Below, piece after piece: positions 22,708 to 35,275 of a DNA stretch of 64,000 nucleotides. Origin of the DNA: Schistocephalus solidus (lineage: Eukaryota; Platyhelminthes; Cestoda; Diphyllobothriidea; Diphyllobothriidae); NCBI GenBank assembly GCA_017591395.1, contig WEDG01006656.1, forward strand, positions 1-64,000, given 5' to 3'. Below the pieces are notes generated by a model, which had not been told where the DNA came from, searched no databases, and was given only the letters and a program-made list of their open reading frames with translations. The position numbers and the translations under genes are program-made. Numbering within the stretch: the stretch's first letter is position 1; each line of letters opens with the position of its first letter.

Positions 22708-24204
22708 AGGTCAAGTGCCAGCATCCATGGGGAACTTTACCTCTGTGAACTACCACCCTAGTGTAGGTGGGTAAATCAGGAGCTCGTCCATTAATCATAA
22801 GCGAAATATCGTAATACGGGGTGTTTCAGAATCCACGTCATGCATTCCGAAGGAACGAGTGACACATGATCTTCTTCGTGAATAGGCCAGTGCTGTCCTG
22901 AAGAATGGGAAAATTTTCACCGTTGAAAAGCTTTCTGACTAGGCAAAGCGGACCCCAGCCAAGACGTGAGACCACCTCAAAGGTCTCTAGATATTATTTT
23001 AGAAAACGAAACCTGAGCAGACCTTCCGTAAGAAGGAAGAATTACCTTACAGAGACCGCACAAACACGCGTTTTTTCAGCCGGACTACGAGCCGAGGAAA
23101 AGGCTGAAAATGAGAGAACTAAGGAGAGAATTGACGGAAAGAATTGGCAGAGGGGAGAAAGAGCTTAAAATCAAAGATGGTCAAAATAGTCCAGATCAAG
23201 ATGTCTTTCCTGTGGCCAAAAACTGTAACAATGAGGGCTGGGTCTCCCCGACGAATCGATCATTGAAGATCCTTTCCACAAATGCACATAGCTTGCTCAA
23301 CAAGCTAGATGAACTTAGAAACATATTGGATGACATTTACCCAGAAATTACTGTTTTCACTGAAACGTGGCATTCTGCATACATTGCTGATTCCAAAATA
23401 TCACTAAGGGGATATCAGAACTTCCGAAAGAGATAGATCGAGGCAAGGAGCAGGAGGAGGAGTCCTAGTTCATGTCACTCGCAAACTGACCACTATTGCT
23501 GTCGTACGTATTCCATTGCGTGAGGTGGAACTCTTAAGCATTACTTTATCTGCTAAGTACTCCAGACCCCTGACGATATCGGTTGTGTAACGTTCGCATT
23601 ATCAGAGTTCCAATCAAGATCTCATTCTCATAACGGAACTTTACAAAGTCAGCGAGAAGAAAGAAAACTCATCGTTGGTGATTTTAAGGCTCCTGGTATT
23701 GACTGGAAACCACGGGCATAGCAGGGAATGCCAGATAACTTCAACCACAAACTACTACAATGAGACGGAGACAAATTCTATGGCAGAACGTCAAGATTGG
23801 AACACGGAAGACAAAAGGACAACAGTCAAACTTTCTTGACCTAATTTTTACTCGAGATGAGGATAACGTGTTAGACCTACAGGATCGACCACCATTAGGC
23901 TCAAGCGATCACATTACGCTGTAATTCAAATACTCAATGTTATTCTAACCAAAGTTGTCCGATAGGTGGGAAAGAAACATTTGAAGGGGACTATTATGAG
24001 CAGAAAAATGTCAGAGATATCCTAAAAAGACCTACATGGTGGAACAAATAGCGATTGAATGAATTTCAGCTCGTTATTGAAAAGGATTGTTTATCTCAAC
24101 TGTCCTCTCAGAAGAAAGGTAAAAACAAACCACCCAAAGTAGATAAACACAAACTTGCAGCCCTCTTTCAAAAAATTTAATCACTTCTGGAAGCGTTACA
24201 GAAT
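22708..24204 (+). pseudogene. LINE family F ORF1 end and endonuclease
   Basis: The start (22708-22870) matches the ORF1 region of the F copy at 40365-40510. Frames 22905-23168 and 23110-23436 give the ORF1 end and then the endonuclease start: NAHSLLNKLDELRNILDDIYPEITVFTETWHS, SLRGYQNFRK. Beyond a frameshift come GGGVLVHVTRKL, VGDFKAPGIDWK (23670-23710) and SNFLDLIFTRDEDNV (23830). LINE E inserted at 24204; F resumes at 25229. Confidence 0.84.
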
Positions 24205-25228
24205 TAATGCTCTCACTCCAGTAGCTCGACCCTATGCCACTCGTAATTTCTCCATGATCATTTCACAAAGAGCTCCACAACTAACCGTTCTCTGTTTTTT
24301 TTTGCCTAAAAATATGCTTTCATATGGAACAATCTTCCACTGGAAATTAGGTTGTCATCTACATTAGCTATTTTCAAAACCAAATTACGCAATAATTTAA
24401 ATTCAGAATAAATAAAGTCCTTTTTGCTTGTTTCCTTTACAAACTCGCAAATTTTGGATCTTGAAATGGGTCCTCCTGGTATTTAACGCAGCTCCCTTGA
24501 TATAATATTGGTCTCTTATTATATTTCCACCATCCTCTGCAGAGTCAATCTTTGCATTCACGTTTTTGTCCCCTCCTTTTAAACTATCATCGCCAACTCT
24601 TGACAACCTTGATACTTTTCTCCGCGTTTGCAACCCCAATGATGGTCTCCAGGTTCAGTTGATGATTGAGGCGGGTTCTGATGGTTTCGCCTCTTTGATT
24701 GGTGGAATATGCAGTCAGCAAGGTCACATCTCGATGATGATCTCCCCTCTTCGTTTCGACCCCGTTTTCCACGATGAAATCCTCCTTTCTCACCTCCATG
24801 GTGGTTATAAACAGTAGCTCCGACTGCTTTATTATCTCTCACCCGACAAGGAGCGTTCCGAACCCTCATACGTTGTCAGCAACATCACAATACTATCCCT
24901 TTGCATCTAGCTATTAGTTTTTTAGTGAAACAGTTTTTTCTCCTAGTTTTTTTCAGTTGTTGGCTCACCGAACTCCGCCTCCGATTTAACCGTAGGAGTT
25001 TTTTTAATGCTTCTTTTCTAGTTCACAGTATATTTCAAAGATTATTGAATTTTGTTTTAAAAATGGCAAATCGTTCTGAATCGGATATGTTTACCATATT
25101 ATTCATTTCTGCTGTTACTATAGCTGCTAACATGGTGCAGCAATTATCCACTTTGTATTTATTTATACCACGATACTGATTTTGTAATGATGGGGCTCTC
25201 TGGGCCTTAAATAGACTATTTATTGTTT
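24205..25228 (+). mobile_element. 5'-truncated LINE family E inserted in LINE F
   Basis: The copy begins at ALTPVARPYATRNFSMIIS, the last quarter of ORF2, and runs through the complete E 3' UTR to a tail ending TTTATTGTTTATTATAGG. The 3' UTR hairpin arms are CTCCTA (24940-24945) and TAGGAG (24993-24998), followed by seven T. The flanking F sequence rejoins at the codons for the YKQQRN motif, confirming a clean insertion. Confidence 0.86.
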
Positions 25229-25555
25229 ATTATAGGGACAAACAGGCACAGAGGATCACTTATGGGATTATAAGCAGCAACGCAACATTAATAAAAACGA
25301 GGCTATAAGGCCGCGAAGGAAGTTGGAATCATACCTACTACAAAAGTCGTTGGAACACCCCAAAATGCTATATGGCTACATACGGAGTACAAAGAGAACT
25401 CAGGAAATAATTCCTGCCCTTAGGTCTGCAGACGGAAAACTGGTGACCAGTGACCGGTTAAAGTATAACACGACTTCCGTCCAGGACGGCCGTGTCTCAC
25501 GAGTGCTCTTCTGTCGCACGAGAAATTGGCAAAGGCCACAACAGAGCACCTTAAT
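25229..25555 (+). pseudogene. LINE family F, continuation after the LINE E insertion
   Basis: The frame 25323-25559 encodes EHPKMLYGYIRSTKRTQEIIPALRSADGKL, the linker before the reverse transcriptase, collinear with 41950-42050. About 500 bases are then deleted, and the end resembles the 42565-42605 VQDGR/RPGRS segment. It breaks off at about 25555. Confidence 0.82.
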
Positions 25556-25589
25556 CTGACGAAACCAAAAAGGTTGTTGGTATATAAAC

Positions 25590-25780
25590 ATCAATCCTTT
25601 ATGGTTTCGCTGATTGCAGAAGGGACACGTTTTACTGTTTTATCTTTTAAACAGTCGTAAATTTAATCCCCTCTCAATTATAAGGCAGCTTGAACACTCT
25701 GGGAACAGCCGTCATCGTAATGTCTTCTTATTCTTTCCATTAAATCGCACAGTTGAGTATCGTCAGCTGAAAGCAAGCTC
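25590..25780 (+). pseudogene. LINE family C-like C-terminal fragment
   Basis: The frame 25614-25829 reads QKGHVLLFYLLNSRKFNPLSIIRQLEHSGNSRHRNVFLFFPLNRTVEYRQL. It parallels LQKGLFLLLKLLNSRTFNPLTSL..HRDVFLFLPLARTVRYRQF of LINE C at 47280-47430. It is a diverged subfamily, and only about 60 residues survive. Confidence 0.75.
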
Positions 25781-26969
25781 TGTGAACTATTTGAAAAAGT
25801 CGCTGAGTCTCAATTTGATGTCAAATTAATCGTAGGCGATTTTAATCTGCCAGAAATTGACTGTCAGGCATATTCCTCTCCGCTAAAACATGAGAAATTG
25901 GTTGATACTATTAACTTTTCAAACATGTTCGAACTGGTCAGATCAGTTAGTAGAAATGACAAAATTTAAGATTTAATTTTTTCAAATGATGTCCACCCTC
26001 TCTTTATGAATTTCCATCGTGATCTATTCACAAGTGATCACGCAATAATTAACTGTTGTTTTCCAGTCCCCCTTCTTACGAAGCCTGAGGTTAAATGCAA
26101 TAACCTTGACTTTGCTAACAATAACCATGAATTAATAAATTATTTCGTTAGCACTCTAGATTGGCATAGCATATTTTCAATCAACGATCCAAACTTTTTT
26201 ACGTGAGCTATTGCAGAGCCTCACAGAAAAAATTCAGGCTTTCATCTCGTTTAAGATACTTCATTCAAATACAGCTTCTTCTACTGTTCCACATTTTCTC
26301 CAAAACAGACTTAAAAAATTACGAAAGCAACTTAAAGATGCATCTAAAAGCTCTTTGTCAGTTCACTTAAGGATTGCACAAATATTTGAATTAGCATCCA
26401 AAATAAGGCTCGCAAGAGATAAGCGTAGGGAGTCTCAGGCACTAAGTGACTCCAATTCATCCAAATATGTTGCTCAAATCTTCTATGTTCGGTCTTCGGC
26501 CAAGCGGCTGAATGTAACTCCGCCCTTACTCGACTGTAACCAAAACTTCGTTAGAGAGAATTTGGGCAAAGCAGAATTGTTAAATTCGTTTTTTGCCAAC
26601 CACTTGACAACTGAAACTAGCCCCACTCCCACAATTCCTCTGCTTTCCCTTCTAACAAACATTAATCTCTCGCCTTCACGTATACAAAAAGAAAAAGCTC
26701 ACCTCAAAAATTCACATTCGGTTGGAACTGATAACATTCCAAACTCCATTATTAAATAGTTAAGGGATTTTCCACCTCTTCTAAGCAAATTATTCTCAGT
26801 ATTTCTCGAAAATGGTTTCTTCCCCGATTATTGGAAAACTTCTATTGTAATACCGGTTTTTAAATCTGGTTCCCACTCTGACATTCATAACTATCGCGGT
26901 GTTCATAAAATGCCCTTTCTTGCTTAACTTTTCGAAAAACTTTTCGAAAAAAAACTATCCGACATCCTA
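25781..26969 (+). pseudogene. LINE family D, internal piece
   Basis: The piece spans the endonuclease end (ELCELFEKV, VGDFNLPEIDCQ, NDVHPLFMNFHRDLFTSDHAIINC) to the start of the reverse transcriptase (frame 26211-26759: LLDCNQNFVRENLGKAELLNSFFANHL, NSHSVGTDNIPNSIIK; then LFENGFFPDYWKTSIVIPVFKSGS). It is truncated at both ends and joined to LINE A at about 26970. Closely related to 31280-32440. Confidence 0.86.
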
Positions 26970-29633
26970 AGTATCGCCCTTATTAATGCGAGATCGATAG
27001 TGCATAAAATACCACAACTTAAGACATTCGTTGAAGCCTATAATCCCGATATAATTTGTTTAACGGAAACATGGGTTAATGAATTAACATCGAATGCTTC
27101 GCTATTTGTCCCAAACTACAATTTCTATCGACAAGACCGCATTAATAAACGAGGCGGTGGCTGTATGATATACATCAAAACTACCATTGAACAAAGTGGT
27201 TTCGATGTTTCACACGAAACTTTTCCTGGCGAAGCATGCTTTGCCACAGTAAAATCCCTATCGCACAAAAATATACTTATCGGATGTCTGTACACTCCTC
27301 CAGAATGTAGTAATGATGACACTGGCCTAACCAATCTAATAGATACTTTATCAAATATTTAATTTGAATATAAGATAATTGCAGGCGATCTAAACCGTCC
27401 TGAAATAAACTGGGCGAAATTATCAGCCCCCACCAGACACGATGAACTGCTTTCATCAATTTTCTTCCATAACTGGACACAAATAATCAATAAAACCGAC
27501 CAGAGGAAACAACATACTAGATATTATTCTCACAAATGATATCTGGCCCCTACATACGCATATCGACAGCATAACCTTTGAAAGTGATCATAAGGCAATA
27601 ATAACAATGCTCCCTCTAAACATAAATGTAACATCAGATTCTAGTTACATTAACATAAATCCAAAAAAAACTCGACATTGACTATATGAACAAATATGTA
27701 AGGTCACTAGACTGGAGTTCATATCTTCTAACGACATCCGCGACGGAAGCTGTTAACCTTTTATACTCTACTCTTTTTATAATTCGAGATACCTTAATAG
27801 ATGAGAAATCCCCATATAAGTCACAAATTCCTAACTTCCTTTCTAAGAGACTAAAAAAATTAAAAAAACAACTTCATGATCCCTCAGTTAGTTATTTATC
27901 CACACTCAGACGAATTAGGGAAATTCATGATCTAGTTGAAAAAATGGAAGCAAATAAAAACATAGCAGCGGAACGCCGGGCAATAGAGTCCTCCGAAAAA
28001 AACAGCCCAGATCTTTCGGAAGCAAATGAAAACTAATCGAAAACCAGGTCCCCAACTCATGATTGATGACGCAGGACAAGTAATAACGGAAGATAACCAA
28101 ATAGCAAATTTATTCAATAAGTACTTCTCAGCCAACTATTCAGTTGAGGAAGAGCCGATACCCCACCCAACAGAAATGACAACATTTACCTTCAATGAGA
28201 TCTGTTTTAGCGAAGAAACCGTCAAAAAAGCTATCAGACAACTTTCTAATTCCACCTCTTATGGGACGGATAAAATCCCACCTTGCATACTGAAGCATAT
28301 GATATATGCTCCAATACTGCTGTCTAGTCTATTCTCCTCACTCCAATCGAATAGTATGTATCCAGAAATATGGAAATACTCAAGCATTACACCAATCTTT
28401 AAAAACGGGAACCGATCTGATACACAAAGCTATCGTGGTGTTCACCGAACAGCGGTAATAGCAAAAAACTAGAAAAATAATTTCCAAACAAATGCTTAAC
28501 TATCTAACAAACGCTAACCTCATACCTTCCTCTCAACACGCTTTCTTACCTAAAAAGTCATGTCAGTCCTGCCATCTCACCTTCCTTGAATTCGTTTCAA
28601 GTAACAGAGATGACGGAAACACGGTAGCTACGATATACTTTGACCTAAAAAAAGCGTTCGATAAAGTAAATACCCCATCAAAGGCTTCTAGTGAAGCTAA
28701 AAAGTCATGGGATTGGGTCTCCCCTTCTTGACTTTCTAAAAATCTTACCTTCAAAACCGATATCAGGTAGTACAAATTCGAAACGTAGTCTCAGAACCAT
28801 CTCATATTAGTAGTGGAGTACTTCAGGGGACTATCCTAGGTCCCCTCCTATTTCTTATATACATTCACGACTTATCCTCTATATCAACGTCAGCTCAAAC
28901 ATTTTTATATGCGGACGACTTAAAACTTGCATATGCATATAACCAGCATACAGTAGCTAGTATGCATAGAACGATTGAAAATGATCTTAAAAAACTATGC
29001 GAATGGAGTACTCTATGGCAAATGCCATTCTCTCCAAGTAAATGTCATCTCCTGATATTCGGTTCACAAAAACTTCCTCCCATATTTTTCAATAATCAAG
29101 AAATAACCGAGACAACATCAATAAAAGACTTAGGTCTGAGCTATACAAATACTCTTTATTTATCTCCCCACGTTAAACAAATATCACCAAAAGCCACTAG
29201 ACTATGCGGATTCATTTTGTAAAAATTTCTCCTCACCTGCCCTAAAGACTAGACTATATAAAATGTACGTTTTACCTCTCTTGGATTACTGCTCAATTTT
29301 TTTTGGCATTATGCCATCAGATGGCCGAAAGAAACTAGAAGCCATTCAAAGATGCTTTACCAGATCCTTATCTAAATGTGATGCCTTTCAAGGCTCATAC
29401 ATGGAACTATACGATAGATATGGTCTTCAACCCGTCTGGATCAGAAGACTCAAAAACGGTCTCACTTTTCTATTCAAAATCACACACGACCAAGATATTA
29501 TCAGAATGAATTTACTAACAAATCAAAACGGTCCCCGAGACACTAGAAATTCAGAAAATATTATAAACATTCCGAAATTCAAAAAGGCCCAACGATCCAA
29601 CTTCTATTCCATAAGATACGTGACAATATCGAC
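26970..29633 (+). pseudogene. LINE family A ORF2, most complete copy
   Basis: The endonuclease starts at 26975 with IALINARSIVHKI and continues through DIICLTETWV, RGGGCMIYIK and GCLYTPPE (frame 27000-27362), then AGDLNRPEINWAKL and SDHKAIITM (27380-27610). The linker is 27686-28036. The reverse transcriptase runs from GQVITEDNQIANLFNKYF (28026) through STSYGTDKIPPCIL, FDLKKAFDK, SGVLQGTILGPLLFLIYIHD and the catalytic YADDLKLAY box (28903-28930). The C-terminal module includes QISPKATRLCGF and LDYCSIFFGIMPSDGRKKLEAI. There are about six frameshifts. LINE D interrupts it at 29633; the missing end is at 34359. Confidence 0.88.
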
Positions 29634-29636
29634 AAT

Positions 29637-30660
29637 ATGAAACCCCAGTCAGTTCTTAGACGCAAACATCCTCTTCGCGTGAAACTTCCACTAGAACAAC
29701 CCACCTTAAGCATGAAGAAATTAGATCTTGACGCCCTGGAAAACTTTAATACCTTTATGTCTAAATATGGTTCTCTCTTCACGATCCTCGGTACCATTTT
29801 TGAGGGAAAGTTGTCTTCACTCACTTCTCAACAATGCGTGAAACTAGAGCCTTTTATAAACATGGTCAGTACTGAGTCACTTGACCGACATAAAAGGAGT
29901 TTCAATTTTTCTTTTTAAAAAAACGTTCCCAAGAGTAAAATCCCTCTGGACGTTGCATTTCATTTCCTTTACTCGTGTGGCTTTAACTTTAAAGTCGCTG
30001 AAGCTAAAAGGTTATCTTCCCGTAGTAAAAACCCTCCTATTCTGGTCAAACTTTTTTTCAGCGATTGAAGTTGACCTTATTTTCTCTAGGCATGAGCACT
30101 CAGCTCAATATTTGAAAAAAACAGGTTGTTTATCTGTAGGGATAAAACCCCAATGGAACGTCGGGTTTCACCCTCATTAGCAAACAAGAAGCCTTGGTCT
30201 ACACCTTCAATACCAAAAAGTTATCTCAGAGGTTTGTCCTGAAGCTAAAAGCAAGCCCACGGCCCTCCGGATCGACAGGAATTTCGATTCCAGCTGAATC
30301 TTCACCCGTTAACCTTGTTTCTGGTTTGAGGGAAATTGTGTCAACTCCACTTCTTTCTCATCCCAAGCAAAACCATGCCGGCTATACCTGCCAAATCTAC
30401 TAACCCTAAGAAAACTCCTAGTAAATCTAAATCTGTGGCTAATCCAGGCTTTAAGATTAGCAATGGCATTACCGATGGGAAACCTGCTAACCCCTCAGCA
30501 TCTACAACAGCTGCGAACGCTAACGTTAGCATCTTTCCCAACCCAAAAATTGTCCGAAATCCACAAATATTTAAGGCTTCTAATTATGCTACCAGTTTTT
30601 TCGAAATCAATTATTCCTTTTTTTCAAATGCACGTTTTTCCGCCAATTTTCGCTAACTTC
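29637..30660 (+). pseudogene. LINE D ORF1 (nucleic-acid-binding protein)
   Basis: The first frame (29637-29918, 93 residues) begins MKPQSVLRRKHPLRVKLPLE. After a frameshift the series continues with VPKSKIPLDVAFHFLYSCGFNFKVAEAKRL, NPPILVKLF and a SAIEVDLIFSRH segment. The order (hydrophobic strand, KVAEAKRL, ILVKLFSAIE..LIF) parallels the RRM-like part of the G and C ORF1 proteins (VHKAFRLGK, RPLKIILEN). A basic, Ser/Pro/Lys-rich C-terminus follows (frame 30336-30656). At least three frameshifts. The RRM assignment is inference from motif order. Confidence 0.65.
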
Positions 30661-30809
30661 CCTCAAAATCTCATTTCTATGCCACCCCTATCTTTCAAAC
30701 GCCACAATATAGCCTTCCCTTCCAAGGTTTTTCAACCAAATATGCCGCTGTATAATAATCTCAGTTCTCTTAACAGTAACATTTCGACAAATTGTAGACC
30801 AGAGCAATT

Positions 30810-33717
30810 TTGTTTCCCACCTTTCGTTTCTTCTTTCCAGTTTTCTTCTCCGCCACCAAATTATCCTTTTTAATAAATACTGATGAGCGTAACCTGCCGC
30901 TCAGGAATACGCTCAGCTTAGTTTCACTCGATGCGAGGTCAGTTGTAAATAAGATGGCTGAGCTTAGAACAGTAACCTTTGAGCTTGATCCAGATGTGCT
31001 GTGCATCACTGAATCCTGGGCTCACTCTCTTATTTCTGACTCGACGCTTGCTATAGATAACTTCAATTTGTACCGACAAGACCGCGCGGAAAAACGTGGC
31101 GGTGGTTGCCTCCTTTATATTAAGTCATCCTTTGTACATTTCCCTTTTCATCTGAACATTTCGTCTTTTTCTGGAAATGTATGCTTTGCTTCAGTCATCC
31201 TCCCGCACAATAAAAGAGCGGTAATTGGCTGTGTCTATAATCCTCCGTGTTATTCTGGCAATGAAAGCGAGCTCTGTGAACTATTTGAAAAAGTTTCAGA
31301 CACTCAGTTTGATGTCAAAATAATCGTAGGCGATTTTAATCTGCCAGACATTGACTGGCAGGCCAATTCCTCTCCGCCTAAACATCAGAAATTGGTCGAT
31401 ACTATTAACTTTTACAAACATGTCCCAACTGGTCAGATCAGTTACTAGAAATGACAACATTTTAGATTTAATTTTTACAAACGATGTTCACCCTCTCTTT
31501 ATGAATTTCCATCATGATCTATTTACAAGTGATCACGCAATAATTCAATGTTGTTTTCCGATTCCCCTTCTTACGAAGCCTGAGTTTAAATGCAATAACC
31601 TCGACTTTGCTAACATAAACCATGAAACAGTAAATAATTTCGTAAGCACTCTAGATTGGCATAGCATATTCCTAATCAACGATCTAAACTTTTTCCGTGA
31701 GCTATTGCAGAGCCTCACAGAAAAAATCCAGTCTTTTATCCCGTTTAAGATTTTTAATTCACATTCAGCTTCTTCTACTGTTCCGCATTTTCTCCAGAAC
31801 AGACTTAAAAAATTACGAAAGCAACTTAAAGATTCATCTAAAAGCTCTTTGTCAGTTCATTTAAGGATTGCACAAATATTTGAATTAGCATCGAGAATAA
31901 GGCTCGCGCGAGATAAGCGTAGGGAGTCTCGGGCACTAAGTGATGCCAATTCATCCAAATCTGTTGCTCAAATCTTTCATGTTCGGTCATCGGCTAAGCG
32001 TCTGAATGTAACTCCGCCCTTACTCGACTGTAACAGAAAATTTGTTACAGATGATTTGGGCAAAGCAGAATTGTTAAACTCGTTTTTTTGCCAACCACTT
32101 TACCACTGAAACTAGCCCCCACTCCCACAATTCCTCTGCTTTCAAATTCGCTTCGAACAACTATTAATTTCTCGCCTTCATGTATTCAAAAAGAAATAGC
32201 TCACCTAAAAAATTCACATTCGGTTGGAACTGATAACATTCCAAACTCACTTATTAAACAGTTAAGGGATTTTCCACCTTTACTAAGCAAATTATACTCA
32301 GTATTTCTCGTAAATGGTTTCTTCCCCGATTATTGGAAAACTTCTATTATAATACCAGTTTTTTAATCTGGTTCCCGCTCGGACATTCATAACTATCGCG
32401 GTGTTCATAAAACGCCCTCTCTTGCTAAACTCTTCGAAAAACTAATTGCAAAACAAATCACGGATTTTTTTGCATAAGCAATAAAATTATCAACTTATCC
32501 CAACACGGCTTCTTACCGGACCGTTCTTGTGAAACCTGCCACATGTCTTTTTCTAAATCTACTAACCTCTCTTCGTAATGATCATCTATCTGTAGTAGTT
32601 ATCTATTTTTGATCTTAGTAAGGCATTCGATAAGGTGCCTCATAAACGACTTCTAGCTAAACTAGAAGCTATAGGATTCCGTAGTCCCCTTACTGACTTT
32701 ATTAGATCATACCTAAATGATCGAAAACAAAAAGTTTTAGTAGGGTCCTCGTACTCAAGTCCTACCCCGATTGTCAGTGGTGTCCTTCAAGGTACCGTAT
32801 TAGGTCCTTTGTTGTTCTTACTGTATATAAATGATATTTCATCGATAGTTAAACATTCTCAATCTTTTATTTATGCTGATGATCTCAAATGCGTTTATTC
32901 TTTCTCTAACTCTACAACCGAACGGTGCCTAGAACAAATTTATTCAGACTTAGACGCTCTTTCGGCCTGGAGCTCCACATGGCTAATGGAGTTCTCACCT
33001 ACTAAGTGTCGCTACAAGAGTTTTGGGCCTGTAAGGCTGCCGCAACCTCTTATCTTTGAAGGTTGCCATACGATTGAATGTTCCTCCATCAAGGACTTGG
33101 GCTTAAGCTACACCAATAAATTAGATCTTTCGCCTCATGCCGATAGAATTACGGCCAAAGCTGCTCAGATTTGCGGCTTTATTTCTTATAATTTCTACCT
33201 TCCTGAAATTAAATTAAGACTTTATCGTATGTTTGTACTTCCCATTCTTGAATTTTGCTGTCCTTTCTTCGGTTTGATGAACGAATCTAGCCGTTCAAAA
33301 ATTGAAAATGTTCAAAGAAATTTCACCAAAAAACTCCTATATCCGACTCTTTTAACTACTTCCTACTCAACAAGATGCCAGCTAACGAAGCTAAAATTTC
33401 TTTGGGTCAGGAGACTTGAAGCAGGCTTTTGTCTCCTTTTTCGTCTTAATAATAGTTCAACTCTCCCAAAGCTTTCTGTCATTACCCCCGTTAGTCTTCC
33501 TTATAACCTAAGAAATTCTGAACTAATTATACCTCCCCCTGCATCCTCCACGTGTAAACGCTCTCTCTTCTTTGCTTCTAGGTATAGTTTTCTTTGGAAT
33601 AACTTGCCAATTGAAATAAGGTCGTTAACTAGTCTATCTGCATTCAAGCGAAGACTGCACATTTATCTTAACACTGATTCTATTAACCTTTTATTTTCCT
33701 CATCTTTTTCCCAGTAG
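30810..33717 (+). pseudogene. LINE D ORF2: endonuclease plus reverse transcriptase, nearly intact
   Basis: The APE-type endonuclease has LDARSVVNKM, CITESW, RGGGCLLYIK, VGDFNLPDIDW, LDLIFTND and SDHAII in order (30810-31560). The linker runs 31560-32110. The reverse transcriptase has VGTDNIPNSLI, DYWKTSIIIPVF, FDLSKAFDKVPHKRLLAKL, SGVLQGTVLGPLLFLLYIND and the catalytic IYADDLK box (32869-32889). The C-terminus is complete in one 360-residue frame (32635-33717) ending LLFSSSFSQ. Only about five lesions, mostly extra bases in T runs (32090, 32362, 32470, 32610) and one at about 31430, separate it from an open frame of roughly 970 residues. Confidence 0.9.
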
Positions 33718-34103
33718 CTTTCCCATGACTCGGAGAAAGGACCATCGGGAATTTGAGTCACCCTCTTGAAACTATATTTACGCTACCTGGAGACGCCCAT
33801 GAACTATAATGTCTCCTTATATCACCCGTCCTCCAAACGATGACGTCATTCGGACGTACAAATTCGGTGGTCCACAGTCTTAAATGCTGCGGTTTCTTTG
33901 GATACTAACCATCATCAGAATTCAATTCTGGATCCTATGATGCTGAGGACTTAAGTTCATTGACGCATTTTCGTGAGATTCTGTTTCATACGCCTAAGTG
34001 ATCAAGAACGAATCACCTCGACGTTTCATTATCTCATTCTGAAATGCTACTGCAGTATTACCCTATTCTACCACCTGACTATTTTTTTCTTAAGCGGTTT
34101 TTT

Positions 34104-34173
34104 CTCCTACCTTCTATTCGAAAATGAAGGCCTATTGAACTCTGCCTCCATTTTTCATGGTAGGAGTTTTTTT
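34104..34173 (+). promoter_or_regulatory. Conserved 3'-UTR hairpin of LINE D
   Basis: CTCCTACC (34104-34111) pairs with GGTAGGAG (34159-34166), flanked by T runs on both sides. Equivalent hairpins occur in LINE C and E and in the D copy at 62882-62942 with compensating changes. It may be the RNA feature recognised by the reverse transcriptase. Confidence 0.65.
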
Positions 34174-34358
34174 CACTGCCTATTTTTTTCTAGTTCACCA
34201 TTAATTTTTAAAACATTGCTAACTGTTGACATAGCAGGACAAGTTATGAATTTGTACATTTTATCTGCACACATTGTCATAACTTTATTTCGTTACTAAT
34301 GTTTGCTTAGACAGTACCTTCCCGGTGCTAACCAAATATAAATTCTAAATTCTAAATT

Positions 34359-34855
34359 CTATATGGAATGCCCTGCCAAATTCTATTAGAAATAGTCGAA
34401 CCATACGAGAATTTAAAATAAAAATCAAACAATATCTGTTAAATAATAGCACACATCTATTTTTGAATAAGATAGGGCATTTTTCAACTCAGTTCTTCAA
34501 CATAGAATTCGGGCCGAAAGGGCTCTGACGCGGCAGTTACTGTTGGTGATAGCTTCTTCAATCCTGAGTTCTCCCGATGAGCTGTATTATCTGCACCTAG
34601 AAGTCAAGCTGAAAATCCAAACGTACTTTGCGTGCGGTGATAGCCATTTCACTAGAACCGGATACTCAGGCCAGAATCTCCCACGATTAGTTATTTCATG
34701 TCCTTTTATAAACCACCTACGACGACCTGCAATGCACACAGAGATTAAGAATCTTATCATCTGGTTATGTGGTACACCCTCTGGTTATGGGCAAGCCAAA
34801 AGTGGTGGTTAGTGACCGACAAGACTCATAAATACCTATCTTCTGGCTAGGCACA
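34359..34855 (+). mobile_element. LINE family A 3' end after the LINE D insertion
   Basis: The piece resumes with the codons for MPCQILLEIVEP in one frame (NALPNSIRNSRTIREFKIK in the coding frame) and includes the A 3' tail (34440-34855). It is nearly identical to 15720-16218. It completes the element that starts at 26970. Confidence 0.88.
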
Positions 34856-34992
34856 AGGGCTCTCAATTTAATGATTTATATATCCATTATCTAAAAGCAG
34901 CTTTTTTCTATCTTTAAAACTATTTTAAAAAAATTATGATAACTTTACATTTAAAATGTTTTTGGATAGCGTCTTTATTTTTATGTATAATT
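34856..34992 (+). repeat. Repeat R, left part split by T1
   Basis: Matches 16219-16350 and stops at TATGTATAATT, directly before the T1 terminus. The last TT is the left copy of the target duplication. Confidence 0.9.
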
Positions 34993-35005
34993 CCCTAATA
35001 GCAAT
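34993..35005 (+). repeat. T1 5' terminal inverted repeat
   Basis: CCCTAATAGCAAT, matching the 3' terminus read in reverse (CCCTAATAACAAT) at 12 of 13 positions. Its first 11 bases are identical to the T2 terminus at 54987-54977. Confidence 0.93.
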
Positions 35006-35275
35006 GAAATACGATTCGAGGCTCGAACGGTCGTACGTCAATCGCATCTGGAATTTGATTGGTTGCTAATGAATCCCGATGACGCGTCGCTAAGGGCCGA
35101 AGAGAATGCGCGCAGTGGTATTGGAAAATCGATCGGGCACTTAGCTGTCAATCCCGCGCGCGCCGTGCCACGCCGTGCCACGCCATTTCCTGCGCTGTTG
35201 AGCTGCGACGCGGTCGCTTAACTGCCTGCACCCCTGTTCTGTCTATACTGACCATTTTTTTGCTTTTTTTGCAGA
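35006..35275 (+). promoter_or_regulatory. T1 5' region and leader
   Basis: This GC-richer 270-bp leader (GCGCGCGCC, two GTGCCACGCC units at about 35166-35185) precedes the transposase. A pyrimidine tract with TTTTTTTGCAG ends two bases before the ATG (35276), so the start may lie just after a spliced leader intron; a donor site could not be fixed. The promoter is presumably here. Confidence 0.5.

Larger units (their letters stand above)
29634..34358 (+). mobile_element. Near full-length LINE family D inserted in LINE A
   Basis: The 4.7-kb element has ORF1, ORF2, a roughly 640-bp 3' UTR and an (AAATTCT)n tail. LINE A coding sequence breaks at ...GACAATAT before it and resumes with ATATGGAATGCC after it, implying an ATAT target duplication. 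The 5' end lies only a few bases before the ORF1 ATG at 29637, so the element has almost no 5' leader or is slightly 5'-truncated. It is probably among the youngest insertions here. Confidence 0.88.

Noticed and set aside
24403..24869. Overlapping frames on both strands in the LINE E 3' UTR
   Set aside because: They recur only as 3'-UTR sequence of LINE E copies, differ in frame between copies and have no protein motif.
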